In this document: positions 19,230 to 27,188 of the stretch, one piece after another | Numbering within the stretch: the first letter of the stretch is position 1 | Layout: each line of letters opens with the position of its first letter | Source of the DNA: Ruegeria faecimaris | Lineage (GTDB): Bacteria; Pseudomonadota; Alphaproteobacteria; Rhodobacterales; Rhodobacteraceae | Direction: 5' to 3' | Length of the DNA stretch: 64,000 nucleotides | Assembly (NCBI RefSeq): GCF_900182615.1 | Contig: NZ_FXTE01000018.1 | Span: forward strand, 1-64,000 | The notes under the pieces: model-generated | What the model was told of the DNA's origin: nothing | Database searches by the model: none | What the model saw: only the letters and a program-made list of their open reading frames with translations | Made by a program: the position numbers and the translations under genes

Positions 19230-19870
19230 AGGTTCTTGTCCTCGAATTGGCAGAGATCGCGGATGATACAGGTTCCGCACATAGGTTTGCGTGCTTTGCA
19301 GTGATACCGGCCATGCAAGATAAGCCAGTGATGTGCGTGCAGTTGGAAGTCGGTCGGGATGTTATCTTCGATTGCGCGTTCAACCGCATCCACATGTTTT
19401 CCCGGACAGATGCCTGTTCGGTTTCCGACACGGAAAATATGCGTATCCACGGCCTGCGCCGGATAGCGCCACCACATGTTCAACACCACATTGGCGGTCT
19501 TACGCCCGACGCCCGGCAGCGATTGCAACGCGGCGCGGGAATTGGGAACTTCGCCGTCATACTCTTCGACCAGAATACGGCTGAGCTTGATGACGTTCTT
19601 TGCCTTTTGGCGGAATAGACCGATGGTTTTGATATGCTCGATCAGGCCATCTTCGCCCAGGTCCAGCATCTTTTGCGGGGTGTCGGCGGTTTTGAAAAGG
19701 GCGCGCGTAGCCTTGTTGACGCCGACATCGGTGGCCTGTGCAGACAGCGCCACCGCTACGACCAGAGTATAGACATTCACATGCTCTAGCTCACCCTCAG
19801 GTTCCGGGTCAGTCTGCTGAAAGCGGGTAAAAATCTCTCGGATAGTGTGGTAATCAAGTTGCTTGGCCAT
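19226..19870 (-). CDS. nth: Endonuclease III
   Basis: A 214-residue base-excision repair glycosylase/AP lyase. It has the HhH motif LPGVGRKTANVVLNM with the catalytic Lys, the downstream catalytic Asp in VDTHIFRVGNR, and the C-terminal 4Fe-4S loop CKARKPMCGTCIIRDLC (C-x6-C-x2-C-x5-C). It removes oxidised pyrimidines. The start at 19870 (MAKQLDYHTIREIF) is chosen because the upstream extension to 19930 is Arg-rich and not family-like. First gene of a two-gene unit with the PfkB kinase. Confidence 0.95.
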   Translation of the reverse strand: MAKQLDYHTIREIFTRFQQTDPEPEGELEHVNVYTLVVAVALSAQATDVGVNKATRALFKTADTPQKMLDLGEDGLIEHIKTIGLFRQKAKNVIKLSRILVEEYDGEVPNSRAALQSLPGVGRKTANVVLNMWWRYPAQAVDTHIFRVGNRTGICPGKHVDAVERAIEDNIPTDFQLHAHHWLILHGRYHCKARKPMCGTCIIRDLCQFEDKNL

Positions 19871-20080
19871 GCGGCGACGTATGCACGTATTGCGGCGCAG
19901 GGCAAGCCGATGGCTCGGGTAACCACACAAGCAAGAATCTGCTTAGCGGATAGCTGTGGGTTTTGGATTACGTAGGGTAAGCCTGATTCGTGCTATTCTT
20001 GCCATGCGCAGCCTAATTTTATTTCAGCGCATTTTTCCCGCATTGGCGGATATTTTATTTAATTATTGAAAGGTTGATCC

Positions 20081-21124
20081 ATGGCGAACCCAGATCTTGC
20101 CGCAAAACTGCAGTCCCGTTATCGGTCTGTTGAGCTGGCCCATCAAGGCGACGAAGACCTCGGCCCCCTGAAATTACTGCCCGGAGTTTGGAAGAACGGC
20201 GACAGCACGCGCGGACGTGGCTGGAACATGATCGCGCTTCCGTTTGCGACCGAGCCTGGCAGCCGTCTCAACTACCGTCTGCTGGTTAATCAATTCGAGG
20301 AAACGCTTCAATTCACGACCGTTGACAAAGCGGTTCCAAACCGCGGGATTGAGCGTCCGAACCCGGCCTCAGGAGACCCGACCATTAACACCGATCAGTT
20401 TGTGGTCACGCTGGATTATCAGCAGTCCATCGCGCAGCTCTCGGCTGAAGATCGCCCCGACAGCGGACTGGCGGGACCTGCCGATCTGGCCATCCATCAC
20501 GAGCCCGGTCTGTTCCTGCATATGACCAATCTGACCACAAACAATCTGAACGTTGCACGTTTGGGAACGGTGCCACATGGCGACTCGTTGTTAGGTCTTG
20601 GAGAAGCGAGCGAGATCGATGGACCGCCAACGATTCCGGTGGTGGACGGGCTGCCCGAAGGGGCCACAAAGGACCTGAACAGCGGATATCTTTCGCCCTA
20701 CAAACATTATCACGATAATCCGTTCAACGGCGTTGTGACCGCCCCGGGGTTCCCAGGCTTCGACCCTGTGCATCCGCATCTGTTGCTGGCAGCTGGAATA
20801 CCGAACAATGTGAAAAAAACCACGATATTGCCGTTCAACACCGCGCTTGAGGATGCTGGGATCGTCAACATTCCGTTTGTTGTCAAACAAGCCAACGCGG
20901 CGGTGATGGATTCGATCTTTTGGATCATGGAACTGGACGAGCCGGGAATTGGCGGTGAACCCAAGCTGCTGATGATGTATCTGCAGAATGTCGGTCTGGA
21001 TTTCTTCCCACGCTTTGACGGGAAGCCCGGTCTGATCCGCTGGCCGCATGTCAGCATCAACGTCATGGAAAAGGTTGCACCCCCGGAAGAGGCGGCACCC
21101 TATACCGTTATCCCGCAGGTCTGA
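20081..21124 (+). CDS. FABP/nitrobindin-like heme-binding family protein (tentative)
   Basis: A 347-residue protein without signal peptide or membrane segment. The N-terminal part (GPLKLLPGVWKNG, GRGWNMIALPFATEPGSRLNY, LLVNQFEETLQFT) resembles the beta-barrel opening of nitrobindin-like heme-binding proteins. PADLAIHHEPGLFLHM and the PHGDSLLGLG segment belong to the same larger family. Ligand and function are not established, and the assignment rests on pattern memory. The ATG at 20081 has an AAAGG site. It is divergent from nth and stands alone before the Ada-like gene. Confidence 0.55.
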   Translation: MANPDLAAKLQSRYRSVELAHQGDEDLGPLKLLPGVWKNGDSTRGRGWNMIALPFATEPGSRLNYRLLVNQFEETLQFTTVDKAVPNRGIERPNPASGDPTINTDQFVVTLDYQQSIAQLSAEDRPDSGLAGPADLAIHHEPGLFLHMTNLTTNNLNVARLGTVPHGDSLLGLGEASEIDGPPTIPVVDGLPEGATKDLNSGYLSPYKHYHDNPFNGVVTAPGFPGFDPVHPHLLLAAGIPNNVKKTTILPFNTALEDAGIVNIPFVVKQANAAVMDSIFWIMELDEPGIGGEPKLLMMYLQNVGLDFFPRFDGKPGLIRWPHVSINVMEKVAPPEEAAPYTVIPQV

Positions 21125-21199
21125 GGGCAGATAGCGCAAGAATCGGGTCGCACTCTGGTCGGTAACAGGCCATCTTCTGTCTATCGAAGGAGTGCGACC

Positions 21200-22051
21200 A
21201 TGAATGTCCAGACCCCAGAAAGCGGCTATCATTATAATGTCATGCGCCGGGCGATTGACCTGATTGATCAGGGTGGAGAGGCCCTGAGTCTTGAGGAACT
21301 GGCAAAGCAGATGGATATGAGCCCCGCGCATTTCCAGCGCCTGTTCTCACGTTGGACCGGGGTATCGCCCAAGCGGTATCAGCAATATCTGACGCTGGGC
21401 CATGCCAAGGCGTTGCTGCGCGAGCGGTTCACGACACTGGAAACCGCTCTGAATGTGGGCCTGTCCGGCAGCGGTCGCCTGCATGATCTGTTCCTGAAAT
21501 GGGAATCCATGAGCCCCGGCGAATACGCCCGTAGGGGTGCCGGTTTGACCATCTATTGGGGATGGTTTGAATGTCCTTTTGGTCCTGCTTTGGTGATGGG
21601 CACCGACAAGGGCATCTGCGGAATGGCCTTTGGGGCCGAAAGCGGCGAAGAAAATGCCATGGCGGATATGTTGTCGCGTTGGCCCAATGCAAATTTCGTC
21701 GAGGACCCGATGCGCCTGCGGCCCTGGGCGCTCAGTGCATTTGGCGCGGTGAGCGACCGATTGGAACCAACGCCTCTGTATTTGATTGGCTCGCCCCTAC
21801 AGATCAAAGTGTGGGAAGCGCTGATGCATATCCCTTCGGGGCAGGTCACAACCTATTCCGAGATCGCGCAACGGGTGGGATCACCGCAAGCTGTGCGCGC
21901 CGTCGGGACGGCCGTGGGTCGAAACCCGGTCAGTTGGCTGATCCCTTGCCACCGCGCGCTGCGAAAATCCGGGGGGCTGGGTGGGTATCATTGGGGCCTG
22001 CCGGTGAAACGCGCCATGCTGGCCTATGAGGCGGCACAAGCAGACGCTTGA
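21200..22051 (+). CDS. Ada-like bifunctional regulator / O6-methylguanine-DNA methyltransferase
   Basis: A 283-residue fusion. Residues about 10-100 are an AraC-type HTH (SLEELAKQMDMSPAHFQRLF and SPKRYQQYLTLGHAK). The C-terminal part is the methyltransferase, with the acceptor cysteine in NPVSWLIPCHRALRKSGGLGGY. The N-terminal zinc domain of E. coli Ada, which repairs phosphotriesters and switches on activation, is absent. The protein may therefore repair O6-methylguanine while its DNA-binding domain acts differently. The start at 21200 follows a GGAG-like site. Confidence 0.9.
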   Translation: MNVQTPESGYHYNVMRRAIDLIDQGGEALSLEELAKQMDMSPAHFQRLFSRWTGVSPKRYQQYLTLGHAKALLRERFTTLETALNVGLSGSGRLHDLFLKWESMSPGEYARRGAGLTIYWGWFECPFGPALVMGTDKGICGMAFGAESGEENAMADMLSRWPNANFVEDPMRLRPWALSAFGAVSDRLEPTPLYLIGSPLQIKVWEALMHIPSGQVTTYSEIAQRVGSPQAVRAVGTAVGRNPVSWLIPCHRALRKSGGLGGYHWGLPVKRAMLAYEAAQADA

Positions 22052-22127
22052 TTTCTGATCAGAAAAAGCCATACGGATCGTCGAACAAAGTGATAAACCT
22101 TTGCTGAGGTTGCAGGACACCAAAGCG

Positions 22128-23027
22128 ATGATCCAGAAATTTGCCCTGTGGTCGATCCCGATTTCCATCGCGGTTCTGGCCTTGAAACTGTTGGCCTGGT
22201 GGTTGACGGGATCGGTCGCCTTGTTGTCCGATGCGATGGAATCCGTGGTCAATGTGGTCGCGGCCTTGCTGGCGTTCTTTGCGGTTTCGATCGGCGGCAA
22301 ACCTCCTGACGATAATCACCCCTTTGGGCACAAGAAAGCCGAATACCTGTCTGCTGTTGTCGAAGGTGTGCTGATCGTGCTGGCGGCGCTTCTAATCCTG
22401 CGAGAGGCCGTTGCCGCGCTGTCATCGTCGCATCTGGACCAGGCCCCGCTGACCGGGGTGGCAATCAATGTGCTGGCAACCGCTTTGAACGGTGCCTGGG
22501 CCTATATGTTGCTGCGGGTCGGGCGGCAGTACGCCTCTCCGGCGCTTGAGGCCAGCGCAAAGCATATCTTTACCGATGTGTTCACCTCGGTGGGCGTTGT
22601 CATCGGATTGGTGTTGGCCCTTGCCACCGGCTGGCTGATCCTGGACCCGATCCTGGCCATTCTGGTCGCCCTGAACATTCTGTGGGAGGGATGGAAGGTC
22701 ATTCGCAAGTCGATTGACGGTCTGATGGACGTGTCCCTTACTGATCCCGAACTGGATGAGGTGCGGAGCATCATCGATGCAAATCTGGGCCGGGCGCTGG
22801 AATATCACGACCTGCGGGGCCGTCGATCCGCCAGCATGATCTTTGTCGAGTTCCATCTGGTCGTTGACGGTGGCATGAGCGTGGCGACGGCCCATGATAT
22901 CTGTGACGATATCGAAGACGCTTTGACCGATCAGTTCCCCGGATCGGTTTTTGTGATTCATCTCGAGCCGGATTCAGAGTCTAAAGGGCCCGGCGCAGAT
23001 AGCGCACGGGCCCCGAAAACAGGTTAG
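22128..23027 (+). CDS. Cation diffusion facilitator (CDF) family metal transporter
   Basis: A 299-residue membrane protein of the CDF family. It has about six transmembrane segments, the TM2 metal-site stretch ALLSDAMESVVNVVAA, DDNHPFGHKKAEYLS between TM2 and TM3, the TM5 site SAKHIFTDVFTSVG, and a cytoplasmic C-terminal ferredoxin-like domain (RSASMIFVEFHLVVDGGMSV, AHDICDDIEDAL). It exports Zn, Fe, Cd, Co or Mn in exchange for protons; the metal is not predictable. The TM5 motif has His-x3-Asp as in zinc/iron members. The ATG at 22128 is preferred to a TTG at 22101. Confidence 0.9.
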   Translation: MIQKFALWSIPISIAVLALKLLAWWLTGSVALLSDAMESVVNVVAALLAFFAVSIGGKPPDDNHPFGHKKAEYLSAVVEGVLIVLAALLILREAVAALSSSHLDQAPLTGVAINVLATALNGAWAYMLLRVGRQYASPALEASAKHIFTDVFTSVGVVIGLVLALATGWLILDPILAILVALNILWEGWKVIRKSIDGLMDVSLTDPELDEVRSIIDANLGRALEYHDLRGRRSASMIFVEFHLVVDGGMSVATAHDICDDIEDALTDQFPGSVFVIHLEPDSESKGPGADSARAPKTG

Positions 23028-23039
23028 ACGGCAGGTGGG

Positions 23040-24479
23040 TTACTCGGCAGCCCAGCCGCCGACGGCCTTGACCTCAAGGAAATCCTCCAGCCCCCAGACG
23101 CCGCCTTCGCGCCCGTTGCCGGATTGTTTCATGCCGCCGAACGGGGAACCCGCGCTGCGGGATTTGCCATTCATCTCGACCATACCCGACCGCAAAGCGC
23201 GGGCCATGCGGTTGGCACGGACGTTATCCTGCGTCTGGACATAGTTGGTCAGCCCATAAGGTGTGTCATTGGCGATTTCGATGGCCTCTTCCTCGGTATC
23301 GAAGGGGATCATGGTCAGAACCGGTCCAAAGATCTCTTCGCGGGCGACGGTCATCTGGTTGTTGACGTCGGCAAAGACCGTGGGCCGCACGTAATAGCCC
23401 TTGTTCAGCCCTTCAGGCCTGCCAGTGCCACCAGCGACAAGGCGCGCGCCTTCGTCGATACCCTTTTGGATCAGGTCCTGAATCTTGCCCCATTGCAGCT
23501 CGTTCACAACCGGGCCGATATGGCGGCCTTCTTCCATCGCCGGGCCAACGGTGACACCTTTGGCAACCTCAGCTGCGGTTTCCACCGCCGCGTCATAGAT
23601 GGGACGCTGAACCAGCATCCGGCTAGGGGCGTTACAGCTTTGACCGGTGTTGTTCATCATGTGCAGCACGCCACGTTTGACGGCCTTTTCATCCGCATCG
23701 GCAAAGACCACGTTTGCACCCTTGCCACCCAGTTCCAAATGCACCTTCTTCAGCGTATCGGCTGCGGCTTTGGAAATCGCCGTGCCCGCGCGGGTGGATC
23801 CCGTAAAGCTGACCATATCCACATCGGGGTGCGTGGACAGCTGAGACCCGACGCCAACCCCGTCACCGTTGACAAGGTTGAAGACACCGGGCGGGAATCC
23901 GGCCTCATCCATCAGCTCAGCAAAGATCATCGCGTTCAGCGGGCTTTGCTCCGAGGGTTTCAGAACCATTGTGCAGCCCGCAATCGCAGCCGCACCGACC
24001 TTCAGCGTGACCTGGTTCATTGGCCAATTCCACGGTGTGATCAGGGCGGCGACACCGACGGCCTCATAGATGATCTGGTCGTTGGGAGCGTGATCGCCCA
24101 GCGGCCGCTCGAAAGGAAACGCTTTGGCAGCGCGGATGAAATTTGCCAGGTGCCAACTTCCTGCTCCGACTTGCTGGCTACGCGCCATGTCGATCGGGGC
24201 GCCCATCTCCAACGACATTGCCTGGGCTAGATCCTCGGACCGTTCGGCATAAAGCGCGATCAGCTTTTCGACCATCGCGATGCGGGTTTCCGCCGGGGTT
24301 TCCATCCAGCCGGGCAACGCCGCCTTGGCCGCTGCAACAGCCGCGTCCGTATCGGCCTGATCGCCAAGCGAAATCACGGCACATGGTTCTTCGGTCGAGG
24401 GGTTGATGACCTGAAAATCATGCGTAACCGATGGGGCAACCCACTGACCGTTGATGTAAAAATTGCGTTTCTCGATCAT
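23040..24479 (-). CDS. NAD(P)-dependent aldehyde dehydrogenase
   Basis: A 479-residue ALDH with all catalytic parts: GAAAIAGCTMVLKPSEQSP (cofactor site Lys), FTGSTRAGTAI, HLELGGKGANVVF with the general-base Glu, and the nucleophilic Cys in NNTGQSCNAPSRM. The C-terminal EIFGPVLTMIPFD is typical. The substrate cannot be inferred; neighbours (CDF transporter, peroxiredoxin) give no pathway clue. It is monocistronic and divergent from the 1-Cys peroxiredoxin. A 12-bp palindrome ATTTGATCAAAT lies upstream at 24559-24570. Confidence 0.92.
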   Translation of the reverse strand: MIEKRNFYINGQWVAPSVTHDFQVINPSTEEPCAVISLGDQADTDAAVAAAKAALPGWMETPAETRIAMVEKLIALYAERSEDLAQAMSLEMGAPIDMARSQQVGAGSWHLANFIRAAKAFPFERPLGDHAPNDQIIYEAVGVAALITPWNWPMNQVTLKVGAAAIAGCTMVLKPSEQSPLNAMIFAELMDEAGFPPGVFNLVNGDGVGVGSQLSTHPDVDMVSFTGSTRAGTAISKAAADTLKKVHLELGGKGANVVFADADEKAVKRGVLHMMNNTGQSCNAPSRMLVQRPIYDAAVETAAEVAKGVTVGPAMEEGRHIGPVVNELQWGKIQDLIQKGIDEGARLVAGGTGRPEGLNKGYYVRPTVFADVNNQMTVAREEIFGPVLTMIPFDTEEEAIEIANDTPYGLTNYVQTQDNVRANRMARALRSGMVEMNGKSRSAGSPFGGMKQSGNGREGGVWGLEDFLEVKAVGGWAAE

Positions 24480-24686
24480 GGTGCATCCTCCTGACCATGC
24501 GACGGGGATTCTTGGTTCGGCGCCACTGTGTCAGGCCTTCAGGAAACCGGCAAGCGCGATTTGATCAAATGGAATTTTGAGGTCTGGCCTAGGGCTAAAG
24601 TGACTTGCTGACTGTTTAACATCGGCGCAAAGTGATTAGGTTCTGGACAACCGACTCGGTTTTGTAATTAGCAAAGGAGATGCTTC

Positions 24687-25337
24687 ATGGGTTTGCGCAT
24701 CAACGACACCGTTCCCAATTTCACTGCAGAAACGGATCAGGGCACCATTCAGTTCCACGACTGGATTGGGGATAGCTGGGCCATTCTGTTCTCGCACCCC
24801 AAGGATTTCACTCCTGTCTGCACCACCGAGTTTTCGGCCGTCGCGCAGCTAAGCGATGAGTGGGCCGCGCGCAACACCAAGGTCCTGGGCGTTTCGGTTG
24901 ACGGCGTCGAAGATCACAAGAAGTGGAAAAAGGATATCGAGGCCTATGGCAACGCGCATCCCGGTTTTCCAATCATTGCCGATGATGGTCTGGCCGTTTC
25001 AAAGGCCTTCGACATGCTGCCCGCCGAGGCCTATTTGCCGGACGGGCGTACCCCGGCCGACAGCGCGACCGTGCGGTCGGTCTTTATCATCGGGCCGGAT
25101 AAGCAACTGAAGCTGTCGATGACCTATCCTATGACTGTGGGACGTAACTTTGCCGAGATTCTGCGTGCACTGGACGGGTTGCAGATGTCGTCGAAAGGCG
25201 TGGCTACGCCGGCGAACTGGGTGCCTGGCGAAGACGTAATCATTCCGCCTGCTGTCTCAAACGACGACGCCAAAGCAAAGTTTGGCGAGTTCGAGACCAT
25301 CTTTCCCTATCTGCGCAAGACCAAGGCGCCGTCGTAA
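24687..25337 (+). CDS. 1-Cys peroxiredoxin (Prx6-type)
   Basis: A 216-residue thiol peroxidase. The peroxidatic Cys is in HPKDFTPVCTTEFSAV near residue 47, with the supporting Arg downstream, and the C-terminal Prx6-type extension ends VIIPPAVSNDDAKAKFG. No resolving Cys is visible, so it is the one-cysteine type that reduces H2O2 or lipid hydroperoxides with an external thiol. The start at 24687 has an AAAGGAG site eight bases upstream. It is a single gene followed by a Rhodobacteraceae-type intergenic repeat that can act as terminator. Confidence 0.94.
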   Translation: MGLRINDTVPNFTAETDQGTIQFHDWIGDSWAILFSHPKDFTPVCTTEFSAVAQLSDEWAARNTKVLGVSVDGVEDHKKWKKDIEAYGNAHPGFPIIADDGLAVSKAFDMLPAEAYLPDGRTPADSATVRSVFIIGPDKQLKLSMTYPMTVGRNFAEILRALDGLQMSSKGVATPANWVPGEDVIIPPAVSNDDAKAKFGEFETIFPYLRKTKAPS

Positions 25338-25351
25338 GACGGCCCAGGTCA

Positions 25352-25425
25352 GGGGGGCTGTCTGCCCCCCATCGCGCTTCGTGGCCCGATTCCCCCCGGA
25401 AGGTATTTTCAGCCAGATGAAGCAG
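25352..25425. repeat. Rhodobacteraceae-type intergenic palindromic element
   Basis: It starts with GGGGGGC-TGTCT-GCCCCCC (perfect 7-bp stem, 25352-25370), then CATCGCGCTTCGTGG, then CCCCCCGGAAGGTATTTTCAG and a GATGAAGC tail. From memory, closely similar hairpin-plus-CCCCCCGGAGG-TATTTT units are dispersed between genes in this family. It lies between convergent genes, so it can terminate the peroxiredoxin transcript, and it extends into the last codons of the GT25 gene. Confidence 0.6.
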
Positions 25426-26140
25426 GCGGGCGCTGCGGGTGCAGGTGCAGCTTGGCGCGGTAGGCTGCGCGCTTGAACTCTCGGGTTAATTTGTCTGACA
25501 GGGGCGGTTTTGTCTGAATGGTCGAGCCGCCGATTTCCTGTGCCACTTCCTGATTTCCGCTGCCTTGCAAGGCGTGAACCGGCTGGTCTGTCAGCCAGTG
25601 CATCTGCAAGAAGGTATCGACAGGGCGGTCGATTTGGTCGGTGGTCGCCAAAAGGCGTTCGGCGGCGTTTTTCCCCACCATCTGACATACGCATTGCAGG
25701 CCGATCACCTTGGGTAGGATCAGCCGCAGGCCATCTTGTTCTGCCAGGACCTGTGCCGGTACTTCGCGCTGTTTTACGGGGATGCGGATATAGTGATCGG
25801 GGGTGGCGATTGAGGCCAGCAACCCAAGCGCCTGTTCCATTCGCGCCCGATCTATGCGCAGGTCATCCTCGGTGATGATGGCCAGGTCGATATCGTCCTC
25901 GACCAGCTTGCGCCAGATGCGTCGATGGCTTTCGAACACGCCGATTTCTGCGGGTCGCAAGGGGAATGGGTAATGCGGGCGGTGCAGATTTCCGGAATGC
26001 AGTTCGACACCGGAAATCTGGTCAGGGTCGCGGCCATTTACGGCCTCAAACAGTTCAGCATTGGGCAGGGCCGCGCAGAGCTGATCAGCATTGGGACGGC
26101 GCGCGGTGCTCGAGGACATATGGATGACAAAGGATCGCAT
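25409..26140 (-). CDS. Glycosyltransferase family 25 protein
   Basis: A 243-residue GT25 (LOS-type) transferase. The N-terminus MRSFVIHMSSSTARRPN matches the family opening. FPLRPAEIGVFESHRRIWRKLV and the metal-binding acidic motif LAIITEDDLRI near residue 88 are diagnostic. It probably transfers a sugar to a cell-surface polysaccharide or lipid core; donor and acceptor are unknown. The start at 26140 is chosen over 26158 by fit to the family. The last codons (PASSG) lie in the intergenic repeat, so the C-terminus may be altered by insertion of that element. Confidence 0.85.
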   Translation of the reverse strand: MRSFVIHMSSSTARRPNADQLCAALPNAELFEAVNGRDPDQISGVELHSGNLHRPHYPFPLRPAEIGVFESHRRIWRKLVEDDIDLAIITEDDLRIDRARMEQALGLLASIATPDHYIRIPVKQREVPAQVLAEQDGLRLILPKVIGLQCVCQMVGKNAAERLLATTDQIDRPVDTFLQMHWLTDQPVHALQGSGNQEVAQEIGGSTIQTKPPLSDKLTREFKRAAYRAKLHLHPQRPPASSG

Positions 26141-26188
26141 ACCCCGTGCATAGAACACCGCGTCAGGCGGGGAAAGAGCAACCGTGGA

Positions 26189-26719
26189 TCAAGCCTGGCT
26201 CTGGTCGGCGGGTTCTGACGACGAGGACGTGTTGACCAGGGGTTCGGACAAAAGCTCTTCGACAAAAAAGCTGAGCAGTTGGAGCCGCCCTGAGACACCC
26301 GCCTTGCGGTAAATCGCAGCGCTTTGTGCCTTGATAGTCCCTTCTTTCGTCTGTCTCAGCTCGGCGATTTCTGCGATCGACAAACCCTTGATGGACAATA
26401 TTGCGACATCGCGTTCCGCATTGCTGAGCTGCCACTGCGTGAATTGATTTTCGATGACCTGCGAAAACGCGCCCTGCGCCACGCCCAGTTGACGCTGCAT
26501 GTCCTGCACGCGCAAGCTCTGAGCCCGGATCAGGGTGATTGTCGCCACCAAACCACCGATCAGAGCAAGGGACAGGAACAATTCGAACTGGTGCAAATGC
26601 CGAAACCCGGCAGTTTCGCCACCAAACCAATCGAGCGCTGCATCGGTTAGGAAAAAGGTGGCGCAGACAGCCTGCACCACCAGAAGGAGCCAGAGTAAAG
26701 ACGTCTGTGAAATCTTCAT
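26189..26719 (-). CDS. Membrane-anchored LuxR-type helix-turn-helix protein
   Basis: A 176-residue protein with two N-terminal hydrophobic segments (about residues 8-28 and 47-66) and a short coiled region. The C-terminal LuxR/GerE HTH reads SNAERDVAILSIKGLSIAEI, then the recognition region TKEGTIKAQSAAIYRKAGV. There is no receiver or autoinducer domain. The layout suggests a DNA-binding protein held at the inner membrane. The start at 26719 has an AAAGGAG site. It follows the PepSY gene by 23 bases on the same strand, which may be its partner. Confidence 0.8.
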   Translation of the reverse strand: MKISQTSLLWLLLVVQAVCATFFLTDAALDWFGGETAGFRHLHQFELFLSLALIGGLVATITLIRAQSLRVQDMQRQLGVAQGAFSQVIENQFTQWQLSNAERDVAILSIKGLSIAEIAELRQTKEGTIKAQSAAIYRKAGVSGRLQLLSFFVEELLSEPLVNTSSSSEPADQSQA

Positions 26720-26742
26720 AGCGCTCCTTTAAGATTGTCTGG

Positions 26743-27015
26743 TCAGTCGTCGTCCTCTTCAAGCTCGATCGCGGTGACAACGCCATCGGTCTTGTTCAGG
26801 ACCAGTTCAGTTTCCACGCCATCCTTGACGAGTTCAACCTCGATCTCGCCATCTTCGAATTCGATCTCTTCGATCTGGTATCCCTGCGCCTCGAGAGTGG
26901 TGCGGATATCGGTCTCGGTGGTGCCCAGCTTGTCCCCGACTGTCACGTTGGCAAAAGCCAGCACCGGGGCGGTCGCGATCAGTCCGGTCAGAGTCAGCAT
27001 TTTGAAGGTCTCCAT
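26743..27015 (-). CDS. Small PepSY-domain secreted protein
   Basis: A 90-residue protein with a signal peptide ending VLAFA and one PepSY-like repeat: GTTETDIRTTLEAQGYQIEEIEFEDGE then ELVLNKTDGVVTAIE, ending in an acidic EEDDD tail. Such stand-alone PepSY proteins are periplasmic and of unknown function; some bind metals or inhibit proteases. The ATG at 27015 has an AGGAG site; the longer frame from 27114 is not supported. It is probably cotranscribed with the downstream membrane LuxR-type gene. Confidence 0.8.
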   Translation of the reverse strand: METFKMLTLTGLIATAPVLAFANVTVGDKLGTTETDIRTTLEAQGYQIEEIEFEDGEIEVELVKDGVETELVLNKTDGVVTAIELEEDDD

Positions 27016-27136
27016 TTCGCATCTCCTAGATTTGTTGCGTCGATGTAGAAGACGTGGGTTCGCCTTGCCGGTGGTGCGATTGGATTTCGGTTGAATTGGG
27101 CGGAATTGGTCCAAGGTTTATGCTGACTGAACAAAA

Positions 27137-27164
27137 AAAGACCCCGGACAAAGCCGGGGTCTTT
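27137..27164 (-). terminator. Rho-independent terminator of pnp
   Basis: AAAGACCCCGG, loop of six, CCGGGGTCTTT: a perfect 11-bp stem located 25 bases past the pnp stop. On the minus strand it runs into a T-rich tract (TTTTTTTGTTC). Confidence 0.92.
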
Positions 27165-27188
27165 CGAGAAATCAGAGGGGCGAGCAGA

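Noticed and set aside
23124..24230. 368-codon plus-strand ORF opposite the aldehyde dehydrogenase
   Set aside because: Antisense shadow of a complete catalytic ALDH; composition (His, Arg, Gln rich) is that of a complementary frame.
24559..24570. Palindrome ATTTGATCAAAT as an FNR-type site
   Set aside because: FNR-type sites need TTGAT-N4-ATCAA; here the halves abut without the spacer, so it was kept only as an unexplained palindrome.
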